Shown: piece after piece, positions 8,708 to 18,389 of the stretch
Numbering within the stretch: position 1 is the stretch's first letter
Layout: each line of letters begins with the position of its first letter
Source: CAVXTT01 sp963764685
Lineage (GTDB): Bacteria > Bacteroidota > Ignavibacteria > Ignavibacteriales > Ignavibacteriaceae
DNA length: 64,000 nt
NCBI GenBank assembly: GCA_963764685.1
Contig: CAVXTT010000021.1
Coordinates: 248,001-312,000 of the forward strand
Direction of reading: 5' to 3'
Notes under the pieces: generated by a model
Database searches by the model: none
Seen by the model: the letters and a program-made list of their open reading frames with translations, nothing else
Told to the model about the DNA's origin: nothing
Translations under genes and position numbers: made by a program

Positions 8708-11700
8708 CTATTCCCGAAGGAGAGGCAGCAGTAATGGAATCATCAGGTTCAAGATTAAGAATGTTGAGCTGAACCAATAGAGAATCTCCCGATGCTGAAG
8801 AACCTGTAGCTTGTATAAAAGCTTAACAACACCATTTAATGCATTTACTCTTCCGGGGTTCTTTATCTCTGCATATATATTTACGTCATCATCCTTGACA
8901 GGAAACCTTGGATAAAATGAAATACCCGATACAGCCAGATCATACTGCTTCACTGCCTTGTTATTTATTCTTCCGGGGGTGCTGTTTTCTATATCTTCAG
9001 AGGAGCACCAGTTGAAGGGGTTAACTGATATTCCTCCTGCTGATCTTCTTTCAAGTGAGCGGCCGTCTGCCCCTCCCCAGGAGTTGTCATAGATCAGCGA
9101 GTCTATAGTCTGTCCCCTGTTATCTATCAGAATCACTCCATCCCTGTCATTGTTCAATACCGGAATATCAGCCGTAATAAACCCCGAAGGTATTACCCGG
9201 TGATATTCAGTAATAGTTGAATCCTTTGAAATAACATAGAGACCTCCGGGCTGAATATATATTTCCCGCTCAAGTTTTACCTTTAGGGGAGTTGAGTAAA
9301 CATCCGATATTACCCAGTCCGATATATCAGCAGGGACATCCATTTTATTTAACAATTCTATCCATTCCGGCTCACCCCCTTCCGGGGAATACATAATTTC
9401 ATTTATTACTACCGAGCCGGGAGTATACCCCGGGAATACCAGGATACATCTGTAATTATTACTCGTATCCTGATCACTTATAAATTCTGCATCAACATAA
9501 TAGTTATATTCATTATCAAGATCATTGATGAGGTAATTAAAGGTATAAATGCTGCTGCCGCCTGCATTAAGGGTTAAACCTGTAATTGATTCAATGATCA
9601 TATCAGGAATCGAATCCAGGTTGGTATCGGAATAAAGCTTAAGATTAAATAAGGCACTGCGGCTACCCCGATTCTTAACTTCAGCAGTTATTATTACATC
9701 ATCTCCCTTAACAGGATAACGGGGAATGCAGGAAAGGTCTCTTATCTCAATATCATATTCTTTTGTCGTTACTGAATTTATATACCCGGGTGTACCATTA
9801 TATTTTGATAAGCAGATCCTCCAGTTCGATGAATCAACAGATGATGCATCAAAGCTTGTACGTTCAACCGATCTTCCGGCAGTCCCCCAGGAAGTACTGT
9901 ATTCCAATGAATCAATCACACGCCCGAGAGAATCCATCAATAATATCTTATCACCGGTGTTATTAAGTGATGGTATATTTGCAACAAGCAGATATGAATT
10001 GATATTATAGTAATTCATCATAGTAGAATCGGAAGCAATAACCAGGTACTCCCCCGGGTTTATCATTAAGGAATTAAGATTTATAACTGAAGTATCCCTG
10101 TTGTCGGCAGTTAAGTAATTCTTCATTTCTATCACTTTACTGCTCCTGTTATATATTTCAATCCACTCAGGCTCGGGGGATGCAGGAGAATACATAAACT
10201 CATTTATTACCAGGTCACTCCTTATCTCATTTATCTCTACCCCGATGAATTTAAGAAAGGCAGTATTATTTGTAAGGTCTTCATCTGGAGTATTTTCTAT
10301 GACTGCAATAAGATAATTGGCGCCCTCCGCAAAAACATTCAGCTGAAACTCCTGAAGTACAGAATCACCGGAGAGGACAGTACTGCCGTTCACTGTATTT
10401 ACCAGTTCTCCTGCCTGTGCAATAGAATCCTCATTAGAATCATTAAATAATTCCAGCAGGTAATTACCGGAATTTATTATACCTGAGTTCTTCACATTTA
10501 CGTATATTTTTATTTCTTCACCGATTATTCCATAAGGCTTTAATGAAGTAAATGAGCTTATCCGCAGGTCATTCTCTTTTGGAGTAAGTGAATTTGTTCT
10601 TCCTGGTGTCCCCTTATAGATACTTTCAGTAGTGCCCCAATTGCTGATGTTGTTTGTGGGCATCTCTGAGGATATTCTTTCGAGCGATCTGCCTGAACTA
10701 CCTCCCCAGTCGGGAGTGTAGCTTAAGCTGTCGAAATGGACTCCCGCCGAATCCCTGATCACTATATCATCCCCGGTATTATTTAAAGAAGGAAGCGAAG
10801 GTAATACCAGCAGACGTGAAGGGATGGAATAGAAATCAAGAATAGAGGAATCCTTGCTTAGTATTATAAATGAATCAGCAGGAAGAAAAACATCAAGACG
10901 TGTTATATACACCGAGCTTGTATTATCAGAGATCTTTCTGTTCTTTAGATTAACAATTGTACCCGACCTGTTATATAATTCCACCCATTCCGGCATTCCT
11001 CCGGAGGGGGCATACATTATCTCATTAAAAACAATATCGCTTATTTCATTCCCCTCATATACGGTAAAGTTTAAACACTTTGTGTTATTGAGTGTGTCCT
11101 CATCAGGCTCGAAGGTTATCTTCGCAATGATATTATAACTGCCTGCAGCCGCAGCTATGAGCTCTGTCTGCGATGTTAAAGAATCACCGCTTAAGAGGTT
11201 ATAATATGTTTCCGTTGATATAAGTTCCCCGGGAGTGGGAATAGAATCAAAGTTAGCATCATCGTAAAAAGAACAATCAAACTGGGACGCTGTGCCTGTC
11301 CCCCTGTTTTTAATAACAGCATTAACTACTACATTCTCTCCTGCCGCCGGTATAGCAGGGGAAATAAACATCGTAAATAGCATCAGGTCATTATTCAGAT
11401 GACTGATTGAATTTCTTTTGCCGGGAGTGCCGTTGAATATATCAGAGTTGCCCCAGTTGGTATCAAGACTGTCGTGATTAAGCACTACCTTTTCTTCCGA
11501 ATACCCGGCAGTGTTATCGGCAGTGTAAAACCTGTAGTCGGTAACAGCGGAGGAAGTATCAATAAGCTGCACCGGTCTGTCTGTTGTATTCGACATCCCC
11601 GTTGCACCAAATGCATTATCCGATATCTTTACTTTTAATGCTGCAGCAGGGATAATATTATTATATATACCGGAAGTAAAATCATAATCCCCTTCAAGAA

Positions 11701-11959
11701 TTACGGCATAAGTCAATGGGGGTAGTAATGTGCCCCAGCCGGCATCTGTTATTATATCTGGCGCGGCGGTGTAGTATTTTATTTTATACCCGTTAAGGTT
11801 GATGGTATCGGCGGTGCTTGAATTGTAAAGCTCAATGAATTCATTATTGCCCGACTGCGGTATGAACATTATCTCGGATAAGATAATACTTGTATCCTGC
11901 TGAGGATAGACAGAAATGTAAAAAGCGAACAGCAGCACAATCCCCTGTAACTGTCTCAT
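8708..11959 (-). CDS. Lamin-tail-domain / CARDB repeat surface protein, N-terminal part (frameshifted)
   Basis: Starts with a signal peptide (MRQLQGIVLLFAFYISVYPQ) and then alternates lamin-tail domains with Ig-like CARDB domains. LTDs begin at SEIMFIPQSGNNEFIELYN, NEIMYAPSGGMPEWVELYN, NEFMYSPASPEPEWIEIYN and NEIMYSPEGGEPEWIELLN. Between them are adhesive CARDB-like units marked by NDLMLFTMFISPAIPAAGENV, PRYPVKGDDVIITAEVKNRG and similar. After GVVK near 8820 the frame is lost and the last 40 or so residues are noise. The correct frame continues (SFIQATGSSASGDSLLVQ) towards the part at 7261-8577. The intended protein is about 1550 residues and probably cell-surface or extracellular. Ligand unknown. 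Confidence 0.78.
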   Translation of the reverse strand: MRQLQGIVLLFAFYISVYPQQDTSIILSEIMFIPQSGNNEFIELYNSSTADTINLNGYKIKYYTAAPDIITDAGWGTLLPPLTYAVILEGDYDFTSGIYNNIIPAAALKVKISDNAFGATGMSNTTDRPVQLIDTSSAVTDYRFYTADNTAGYSEEKVVLNHDSLDTNWGNSDIFNGTPGKRNSISHLNNDLMLFTMFISPAIPAAGENVVVNAVIKNRGTGTASQFDCSFYDDANFDSIPTPGELISTETYYNLLSGDSLTSQTELIAAAAGSYNIIAKITFEPDEDTLNNTKCLNFTVYEGNEISDIVFNEIMYAPSGGMPEWVELYNRSGTIVNLKNRKISDNTSSVYITRLDVFLPADSFIILSKDSSILDFYSIPSRLLVLPSLPSLNNTGDDIVIRDSAGVHFDSLSYTPDWGGSSGRSLERISSEMPTNNISNWGTTESIYKGTPGRTNSLTPKENDLRISSFTSLKPYGIIGEEIKIYVNVKNSGIINSGNYLLELFNDSNEDSIAQAGELVNTVNGSTVLSGDSVLQEFQLNVFAEGANYLIAVIENTPDEDLTNNTAFLKFIGVEINEIRSDLVINEFMYSPASPEPEWIEIYNRSSKVIEMKNYLTADNRDTSVINLNSLMINPGEYLVIASDSTMMNYYNINSYLLVANIPSLNNTGDKILLMDSLGRVIDSLEYSTSWGTAGRSVERTSFDASSVDSSNWRICLSKYNGTPGYINSVTTKEYDIEIRDLSCIPRYPVKGDDVIITAEVKNRGSRSALFNLKLYSDTNLDSIPDMIIESITGLTLNAGGSSIYTFNYLINDLDNEYNYYVDAEFISDQDTSNNYRCILVFPGYTPGSVVINEIMYSPEGGEPEWIELLNKMDVPADISDWVISDVYSTPLKVKLEREIYIQPGGLYVISKDSTITEYHRVIPSGFITADIPVLNNDRDGVILIDNRGQTIDSLIYDNSWGGADGRSLERRSAGGISVNPFNWCSSEDIENSTPGRINNKAVKQYDLAVSGISFYPRFPVKDDDVNIYAEIKNPGRVNALNGVVKLLYKLQVLQHREILYWFSSTFLILNLMIPLLLPLLRE

Positions 11960-12262
11960 ATAAATATATTTTGTGGTAGCAGAACTTATCTGATTAAGGG
12001 TGCAAAGTCAAGATGGTACGATAGTGCGATTGTACGATAGTACGATGGTGCAAAAGCCATATAAGGGCGCGTCATTGCGAGGAGTCCTCGACGAAGCAAT
12101 CCCCTGCATTATGCGTAAACTTTTACTGCAAAATTCAATATGCCCCTATGTTTCTATCTTACTACGTGGTTAATATTCTAAGGAATTTGAACCACATAGA
12201 AACATATGGCACATAGGAAATGCGGGTACCAGTGAGCGTTCCGTCCTTTAATACTATAATAT
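11960..12262. repeat. Spacer with GATGGTACGAT words and a GTCATTGCGA palindrome
   Basis: 12012-12050 holds four variants of GATGGTACGAT. 12071-12102 holds a GTCATTGCGAGGAGTCCTCG palindrome ending in GAAGCAATC, in which ATTGC and GCAAT can pair around the GAGGA/TCCTC stem. The rest is AT-rich with words such as ACCACATAGAAACATA that recur near 13700. No gene seen. Confidence 0.7.
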
Positions 12263-13588
12263 TTATTGTCTTGTCCCGATCACTATTTTCCCCTTTTGAT
12301 CGCTACTTCTACCTGTTATAAAAACCTTTGAACCAAATTGATATATGCCCGTATATGTAACGTCGGAAACGAGGTCCTCATATTTCTTCCAATTAAATCC
12401 ATTATAATGATATACTTTGCCCCAGGAACCTACAGCGAATAAATCGTTTGACGAAATTCCTCTCAAAGCATAAAAAGCTCCTATCTCACTAATTCCAAAA
12501 TCAGTCCATTCCATCCCGTTTTTATAATACACACTATTTCCGCCAATAAACACAGTATCTTCAGATGTGGTGAAAATGGTTATTGGAACAAGATCATTTG
12601 GAAGTGTTGTATTAATCCATTCAATTCCATTGAAGTGCGATATGGGATGCTCGCCAATGCTGATATCTCTTGCTAATACCCATATATTATCCTGAGAGCT
12701 CCCATATATATCATTAATTGGATCTATCATATCAAGAATTACGTTTCCCTTAGTACCGTTCCAATGAATTACCTTCCCATTATCACCTCCTAGATACAGG
12801 TTATTACTGCTGATGCCCCATACTGCCCTATATGGACTGTTTTCATATAGAACTGTATCCAGAGGGACCGAACCACCTCCTACTGTTTTACCGTCTACTC
12901 GCTCCCAGCCGGAGCCATTATAATGGAATACACCTCCTCCAACTGCCCAAATATCATCTGAGGAAAATCCGTAAATGGCTGAACCACCAACAGTGCTGTC
13001 TAATAACCAGGTATTACCATCCCAATGAAAACCACCGTAAAACTTTGTGTCTATGCGTACACCCCCCACAGCCCAAACATCATTCTCATTGGTACCCCAG
13101 ACATCTCTTATATCATTTGAAGGTGCGTTTCCGAATGTATATTCCTGCCAGGTGTATCTGCTGTGTGCCGTTGTATCAAATGTACTAGCCTCAACTATAT
13201 TGCTGCTGTCTTTTCTTGCACCCGAGGTATCTATCCTGATTGCATAATATGTATAGCTCGTGTTTCTCTCCAGCCCTGCCCCGTTATCATCATCTTTAAT
13301 TACTGTATCTTTTACAAGGATAGGAAATTCGGAGATAAGGGTTTCTGCACTGTTGAGGAGTCTGTATAACCGGATATTAGAATTACTATTATTTGCAGTT
13401 GTATGAATATCAATTGTAATGCTGCTGCTTGTAAAATCAGTAACTGATATATTTATCGTATCTTGGGGATTTAAGCTAGGGGGTGGTGCAACCGGATCAT
13501 CTTTACAGGAAACTAATGTAATTATCAAAATACTTACCGTGAGGAGTAAACTTGATCTGATGAGCCGCTGCCTGTCCATTTTGCTCAA
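12263..13588 (-). CDS. Outer-surface lipoprotein with fibronectin-like and propeller-like repeats
   Basis: The 441-residue product has a lipoprotein signal peptide with lipobox LVSC and cysteine 28 as the lipid site. A PVAPPPSLNPQD linker and an Ig/fibronectin-III-like region follow (about 40-145). About seven propeller-blade-like repeats come next: NDVWAVGG, DDIWAVGGGVFHYNGSGW, NNLYLGGDNGKVIHWNG, DNIWVLARD, DTVFIGGNSVYYKNG, NDLFAVGSWGKVYHYNGFNW. The pattern x-D-[ILV]-[WFY]-[AVL]-[VG]-G suggests a beta propeller displayed on the surface. The substrate or partner cannot be read. No T9SS tail is present, so anchoring is by lipid. Confidence 0.75.
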   Translation of the reverse strand: MSKMDRQRLIRSSLLLTVSILIITLVSCKDDPVAPPPSLNPQDTINISVTDFTSSSITIDIHTTANNSNSNIRLYRLLNSAETLISEFPILVKDTVIKDDDNGAGLERNTSYTYYAIRIDTSGARKDSSNIVEASTFDTTAHSRYTWQEYTFGNAPSNDIRDVWGTNENDVWAVGGVRIDTKFYGGFHWDGNTWLLDSTVGGSAIYGFSSDDIWAVGGGVFHYNGSGWERVDGKTVGGGSVPLDTVLYENSPYRAVWGISSNNLYLGGDNGKVIHWNGTKGNVILDMIDPINDIYGSSQDNIWVLARDISIGEHPISHFNGIEWINTTLPNDLVPITIFTTSEDTVFIGGNSVYYKNGMEWTDFGISEIGAFYALRGISSNDLFAVGSWGKVYHYNGFNWKKYEDLVSDVTYTGIYQFGSKVFITGRSSDQKGKIVIGTRQ

Positions 13589-14004
13589 TAATTAGTTATG
13601 ATAAAATTAAGTAATTAAATGGTTATATGTGCAGATAATATTTTGTATGGAGGATATACCAAATGTAGAATTGTTCTATGTTTCTATTTGTGGTTCAAAT
13701 TTCTTAAAACATTAACCACATAGCAAAATAAAGCACATATGGGTGGCTAAAGTGCAGCGGAGAATAATTTTCAAATTATATTGCAGGTATGCTATACAGA
13801 GATTTTGGTAATACAGGGATAAAGGTTCCTGTTTAGTGCGGAAAGATTAATATATGAGAATACTATACAAGATGGTATACGTAAGAAGGTACTGAAAATC
13901 CGTAAGGAAGCTTTAGACTCTCATGAATGTCCGGAAGGCCAAAGTCAGAGATAATTTTTAATTATTTGTGTTTTTAGCAAAAATCCATTATAGGGTGTCT
14001 CTCT
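13589..14004. other. Spacer containing a gene remnant
   Basis: AT-rich spacer between the divergent lipoprotein and HEAT-like genes. It shares words with 12150-12220 (TTCTATGTTTCTAT, AACCACATAG) and holds the aldo/keto reductase remnant annotated separately. A ribosome-site-like sequence before 14005 is weak. Confidence 0.6.
13789..13954 (+). pseudogene. Remnant of an aldo/keto reductase gene
   Basis: ATG 13789 opens MLYRDFGNTGIKVPV and then hits TAG at 13834. Eleven of these 15 residues match the N-terminus of the intact aldo/keto reductase at 15245 (MLYREFGSTGIRVPL). A further open stretch to TAA 13952 (ending ALDSHECPEGQSQR) may be the far end of the same or another lost gene. The core of the enzyme is missing, so this is a deletion remnant rather than a sequencing frameshift. 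The parent was a divergent paralogue, not a recent copy, given the differences. Confidence 0.6.
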
Positions 14005-15186
14005 ATGAAAACGGTATTTGTTTTAATTCTTCTTGCATTATCAATTACTTATGCTCAGGAAATCCCTCCTGATGCCGATCCCTTAATTGTAAAATTATAC
14101 AGTACTGATGACATAGAAAAAATGGTAGTATTAGATCAATTGTGTGAGGGTTATAGGTCGGATTTAATACAAGACATTCTTAACGCAATGTCATACGAAA
14201 ATGATGGTGGAACCAGATTAAGCTATCTAGAGACGTTATCTTGTTTGGGATATCCTGATTTACACAGCGATATAATTTCTTTTATTACCGAATTTAACAA
14301 TCTTTACCCTCCCGATTATTCAAGTGAAGAAGAAAAAAATGATGCTAGAATAGAAGCTGGTTGTATATTATTGTTTTACAATGACACTACTGACGTTTCT
14401 TTAATTTTGAATTCAGTCTATAGTTCAACTTCCAACACATCATACATTGTCATTAAAGCATTAGAACAGATGTTTGAGAAAACTCCTTCCAGAACCGATG
14501 AGGTAAAGAGTCTGTTAATGTCAGTTGTTGAAAATACTGTAATGGATGGGGATAGAGCCTATGCCTTATCAGTTTTATATGACAAATTTGGAGCATCGGT
14601 TACTGATTTTCTTATAGCTACATTGGCAAATAATTCTATGTATGCAGTGAAGATGTTATCTGCACGCTATCTGATTGAACTGGATTATTTAAATAGCAAT
14701 TCATTATTTAAACAGAGGCTTACACTTGACCAGGATGATAAATTCAGATATTACTTGGGAGAACTTCTATTAAAAAAATACGGTGAGCCAGCAGACTTTG
14801 TTTTTGTAAAAGCACACCTGCAAACAGAGCCTGATCAAACCACAAGGGAAATACTTCAAATGTTTCTAAGTGAAACCAAGCCATTAAACCCTCCAATTCT
14901 TTTCTCTCAAAAGATTGATAAATTAATTCAATATGTTAATGAAGTTTACAATTATAGCTGGCTCACGGAAGAGTATTATTCAATTTATTCAAGCATATTA
15001 GAACCCTTGCCTGCTTTAGTTATAAATGAAGAATATAGTAAAATATGTGCTGTCATTCAGGAATTCTTAGAACAAGTTGAAACCGATAAAGGTGGCAACT
15101 TACATAAGGATGGCTATAAATACCTGCATTATTATTCTATCTATATTAAAGAAGATTTACAACAAAATTTTAACGTTTGCGATTAA
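14005..15186 (+). CDS. Secreted HEAT-like repeat protein of unknown function
   Basis: The 393-residue protein has a clear signal peptide (MKTVFVLILLALSITYA, cut before QEIPPD). The rest is an all-helical, leucine-rich array with units resembling HEAT/ARM pairs, for example VLDQLCEGYRSDLIQDILNA, LSYLETLSCLGYPDLH and ALSVLYDKFGASVTDFLI. No catalytic motif is visible. It is more AT-rich than its neighbours and sits between a remnant and an aldo/keto reductase. A role as a periplasmic scaffold is possible, but nothing in the sequence fixes it. Confidence 0.65.
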   Translation: MKTVFVLILLALSITYAQEIPPDADPLIVKLYSTDDIEKMVVLDQLCEGYRSDLIQDILNAMSYENDGGTRLSYLETLSCLGYPDLHSDIISFITEFNNLYPPDYSSEEEKNDARIEAGCILLFYNDTTDVSLILNSVYSSTSNTSYIVIKALEQMFEKTPSRTDEVKSLLMSVVENTVMDGDRAYALSVLYDKFGASVTDFLIATLANNSMYAVKMLSARYLIELDYLNSNSLFKQRLTLDQDDKFRYYLGELLLKKYGEPADFVFVKAHLQTEPDQTTREILQMFLSETKPLNPPILFSQKIDKLIQYVNEVYNYSWLTEEYYSIYSSILEPLPALVINEEYSKICAVIQEFLEQVETDKGGNLHKDGYKYLHYYSIYIKEDLQQNFNVCD

Positions 15187-15244
15187 GGAGATAGTCTACT
15201 GCATCCCCAACTGCAATAAAACTTTTTAGTGCTATATTTTAAAT

Positions 15245-16123
15245 ATGCTATACAGAGAATTTGGTTCTACTGGCATCCGTGTTCCCTTGCTGGGATTCGG
15301 CGGTGGACAAATAGGCGATCTTGCCTTTTCCGATAAGGATACGGAAATACTTCTTAATACTGCTGTGGATCTCGGTATAAATCTTATCGATACGGCAAGG
15401 GGGTATTATGCATCCGAGGACAGGATAGGCAGGTTTCTCTCCCACAGAAGAAATGAAATTGTCCTCTCCACTAAAGTGGGCTATGGGATCGAAGGCTACC
15501 AGGACTGGACATACGACTGCATAATAGCAGGCGTTAACGAAGCTCTTAAAATATTAAGAACCGACCATATAGATATCGTGCATCTTCATTCCTGCCCCAT
15601 CGAAACGCTTATGCAGGGGGATGTTATCAATGCCCTGGATAAGGCACAAAGCGAAGGGAAGATAATTTCTTCCGCATACTCGGGAGAAAATGAAGCACTG
15701 GCTTTTGCAGTTAATTCCGGAAGGTTCCAGAGCATAATGACATCAGTGAATGTATCCGACCAGCAGGCAATCGATACATCCGTTGCCAGGGCAAAAAGAA
15801 CAGGTATGGGGGTAATAGGAAAACGTCCCGTGGCTAATGCATTCTGGAAATTTCAGTCGCAGCCCTACGGCGATTACTCCGAGCAGTACTGGCTGAGATG
15901 GAATAAGATGAACCTAAAATTTGATACCGAACCCGAAGAGCTGTTCCTTAGGTTTACTGCATTCACTCCCGGCATCGACAGCTGTATCATTGGTACAAAA
16001 GATATTAACCATCTTAAAAGAAATAACGATATCATTTCTAAAGGTCCCTTGCCGGAAGAAATATATAATTCAATAAGAAAAGCATTTGCCGCTAATGACG
16101 ATGGGTGGAGGGGATTGACATAG
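15245..16123 (+). CDS. Aldo/keto reductase
   Basis: NAD(P)H-dependent oxidoreductase with a TIM barrel. The 292 residues are typical. The catalytic set is recognisable: D and Y in NLIDTARGYYASEDRIG, K in VLSTKVGYG, and H in IDIVHLHSC. GFGGGQIGDLAF near the N-terminus and the late CIIGTKDINHLKRN cofactor region fit the family. The physiological substrate cannot be inferred. It stands alone, 58 bases after the HEAT-like gene. Its stop codon joins directly onto TTGATTGG tandem words. A decayed relative lies at 13789. Confidence 0.9.
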   Translation: MLYREFGSTGIRVPLLGFGGGQIGDLAFSDKDTEILLNTAVDLGINLIDTARGYYASEDRIGRFLSHRRNEIVLSTKVGYGIEGYQDWTYDCIIAGVNEALKILRTDHIDIVHLHSCPIETLMQGDVINALDKAQSEGKIISSAYSGENEALAFAVNSGRFQSIMTSVNVSDQQAIDTSVARAKRTGMGVIGKRPVANAFWKFQSQPYGDYSEQYWLRWNKMNLKFDTEPEELFLRFTAFTPGIDSCIIGTKDINHLKRNNDIISKGPLPEEIYNSIRKAFAANDDGWRGLT

Positions 16124-16467
16124 TTGATTGGTTGATTGGTTGATTAGTTGATTGGAAAATTAGGACCAGGGCACTTTAACTAAGAACCAGGAACTAAGAA
16201 TTAAGAATAGTTCATCCACTTTCCTGAGGCATTCAATGACCCTGATGTGTGAGAAGGGTTATCTGCCGGTGCCGGTCATTTCGATACGTTCTTCGGGGAC
16301 TCAGAACACTCAATGACCTTTGCTGTGAGAAGACCTACTTAGACTCAGAACACTCAATGACCTTAGTGTGAGAAGACTCTTTACCGCACGCCGGAAAGAT
16401 CACTGAGTTCCCCGGACGGAACGATCACTGATCGTTCCCTGCGACGACATCCAAATATTTATATATC
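16124..16467. repeat. Repeat-word spacer
   Basis: Starts with four TTGATTGG-type words (16124-16157). ACTAAGAACCAGGAACTAAG follows near 16170-16205, then several CACTCAATGACC / CATTTCGATACG words that occur in palindromic form elsewhere (30200-30255, 35695-35745). No gene is visible. Confidence 0.75.
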
Positions 16468-17646
16468 CTATCCTAAGGCACGCAGGCGCAATGAACTTAT
16501 TTCTCGTCCGCACGGCCGAACCCCAGCACGCCTGCCTACCGGCATAGGCAGGTCCGCACGATTTATTTGATCAGTGTCATCTTCCTCGTAACCACCACCC
16601 CATCCGATTTTAGCCTGCAGAAATAAACTCCGCTGGGCATAATTTGCTGCATTCCAGCTTACTTCATAATTACCGGCAGGCTTTTCTTCATCGACAAGGG
16701 TTTCTATCTCATTGCCGAGGACATCTAATATTCTGATCGAAACTCTTGACTGCGCAGGCACTGCATAATTTATTACCGTTACAGGATTAAAAGGGTTAGG
16801 GTAATTCTGTCCTAGCGTGTATCCACCCGAAGATATAACTTCAACTTTTACCTCTTCTGATAATGTAGACGAGCCATCAAAATCAATCTGCTTCAGACGG
16901 TATTTATACACTCCCGCAGGAAGGTTCTCATCAATGTATGAATAATCTCCCGGTTCGGTAGTTGTCCCTCTGCCGGGAATAAAGGCTATGTTTTGCCATC
17001 TGTCCTCCCCCGTCAAAGTGCGCTGCACTTCAAAGCCGTAGTTGTTTGTCTCTGTTTCTGTCTCCCATTTCAGATGCACAGAATTGTCTATACACGAAGC
17101 AGTGAACGATCTCAACTCAACAGGGATGACGTTGTTATAGGTAACCGTAAAATTTAAAGTGGTAAAGATGTAGGGTGCATATAGATAATAAGTATTAGTC
17201 CCCGACATAGGAATATTTACAAATGTACCCCCCACCGGATCCTGCAGCAAGGCTGTAACGCCGGAAGGCAGACTACACTCAATAGTTACTAATGTAGTCG
17301 ATATCTGGGGACAATAAAAAAGCCTATGCTGCTTAACCCCGGTATAGGGGAGCTCTCCAAACCTGTAATCTCTCCAGACGGCATTATCCTCATATGGCGG
17401 AGGTAAAATAAATGCTGCACAGAATACTGCAGCAAAACCACAACACGCATCAGGCGGAAGGGGTGATTCCCCCAGCCAGGGATCTACTCCATCGGTGGCA
17501 GTAGAATCAAGGCCAAATATTAGATCAATGCTGCCGGGGTATAGCCCATTATCATATATAAAGAAGTGAATGCTAAGGTCTGCCTGTGCATTTACATTAA
17601 ATGTAAATACCAGGAGAAAGATTGCAGAAGAAAATATTTTTTTCAT
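16468..17646 (-). CDS. T9SS type A sorting-domain secreted protein (C-terminus frameshifted)
   Basis: Signal peptide MKKIFSSAIFLLVFTFNVNA, then a roughly 180-residue N-terminal domain with paired cysteines (PPDACCGFAAVFCAAF) of unknown function. A fibronectin-like linker follows (VHLKWETETETNNYGFEVQR, YKYRLKQIDFDGSS). The T9SS type A domain is GYTLGQNYPNPFNPVTVINY onward. As written, the frame slips in ANYAQRSL and runs out to 16468. The alternative frame from about 16655 gives MPSGVYFCRLKSD and RKMTLIK, then TAA at 16563-16565, exactly the normal sorting-domain ending. The intended gene is therefore 16563-17646. Product probably exported through the outer membrane and attached to the surface. 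Confidence 0.82.
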   Translation of the reverse strand: MKKIFSSAIFLLVFTFNVNAQADLSIHFFIYDNGLYPGSIDLIFGLDSTATDGVDPWLGESPLPPDACCGFAAVFCAAFILPPPYEDNAVWRDYRFGELPYTGVKQHRLFYCPQISTTLVTIECSLPSGVTALLQDPVGGTFVNIPMSGTNTYYLYAPYIFTTLNFTVTYNNVIPVELRSFTASCIDNSVHLKWETETETNNYGFEVQRTLTGEDRWQNIAFIPGRGTTTEPGDYSYIDENLPAGVYKYRLKQIDFDGSSTLSEEVKVEVISSGGYTLGQNYPNPFNPVTVINYAVPAQSRVSIRILDVLGNEIETLVDEEKPAGNYEVSWNAANYAQRSLFLQAKIGWGGGYEEDDTDQINRADLPMPVGRRAGVRPCGREISSLRLRALG

Positions 17647-18389
17647 ACCGCCTCCAATGAAATGGAAAGTTTCGCCTGGGGTAAATAAGTAAAATTAGGT
17701 GCTAAAAGCAAGGATTCTTTAGTTGATTGGTTGATTGGTTGATTAGTTGATTAGAAAGTTTTCTTCAATTTGTTATTGTTCTTGAAGCTTTCTTCAGGAT
17801 GCTTATCTCAGAATGCAGTATAAAAAGAAAAATGCAGCTCAATTGTCTCGCTAGCACCCTGCTTCCTTAGCTGGGTGAGGGATGCCGTAAGGGTAGAGAA
17901 TATTTCATTAGTTGATTGGTTGTTTAGTTGATTGGTTGATTAGTTGATTGGTTGATTAGAAAGTTAGGACCAGGGCACTTAGAAGTTTAAGCTAATGTTT
18001 GCCAGATTGCTTCGTCGGGCTTAAGCCGCTCCTACTAATGACGCCTTATAGCCAGTGCCCGGTCATCGACCTTCCTTCGGGATACATTTTCTCGAAGACT
18101 CGAAAACACTCAGTGACCTTTCTTTCCCTTTCCTAAGGAATCTAGCCCGGTGGCTGAGTGTTCCGAAGGAATGTATCGAAGCCATAAGGGCGGGCAGTGC
18201 GAAAAATCCTCATACCAGCAGTGCCCTGACCATTTTATGATGAAATTTCTTCGTAGAAGACTCCTCCTAATGATATTTTAATAAAAGTCATTTTTTTGTG
18301 AAATAAAGGCAATCACTTTATTGGATTATTCGCAATGACTTTTGATTTTATTTCGTCCCTGCCTATGCAGGCAGGCAGGGCACGCTTAA
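17647..18389. repeat. Repeat-rich spacer
   Basis: Contains two clusters of TTGATTGG/TTGATTAG words (about 17720-17756 and 17909-17960), an inverted copy of the long dispersed repeat (17781-17886), and TCGAAGACTCGAAAACACTC palindrome-type words near 18090-18170. Short open frames here are fragments of repeats. No gene is supported. Confidence 0.75.
17781..17886 (-). repeat. Long dispersed repeat, copy D (inverted, partial)
   Basis: Reverse complement of the 5' half of the repeat at 29057-29292. It reads TTCAGGATGCTTATCTCAGA, then AATTGTCTCGCTAGCACCCT and CTTAGCTGGGTGAGGGATG. It lacks the hairpin half. It is the only copy in opposite orientation in this window. Confidence 0.8.
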
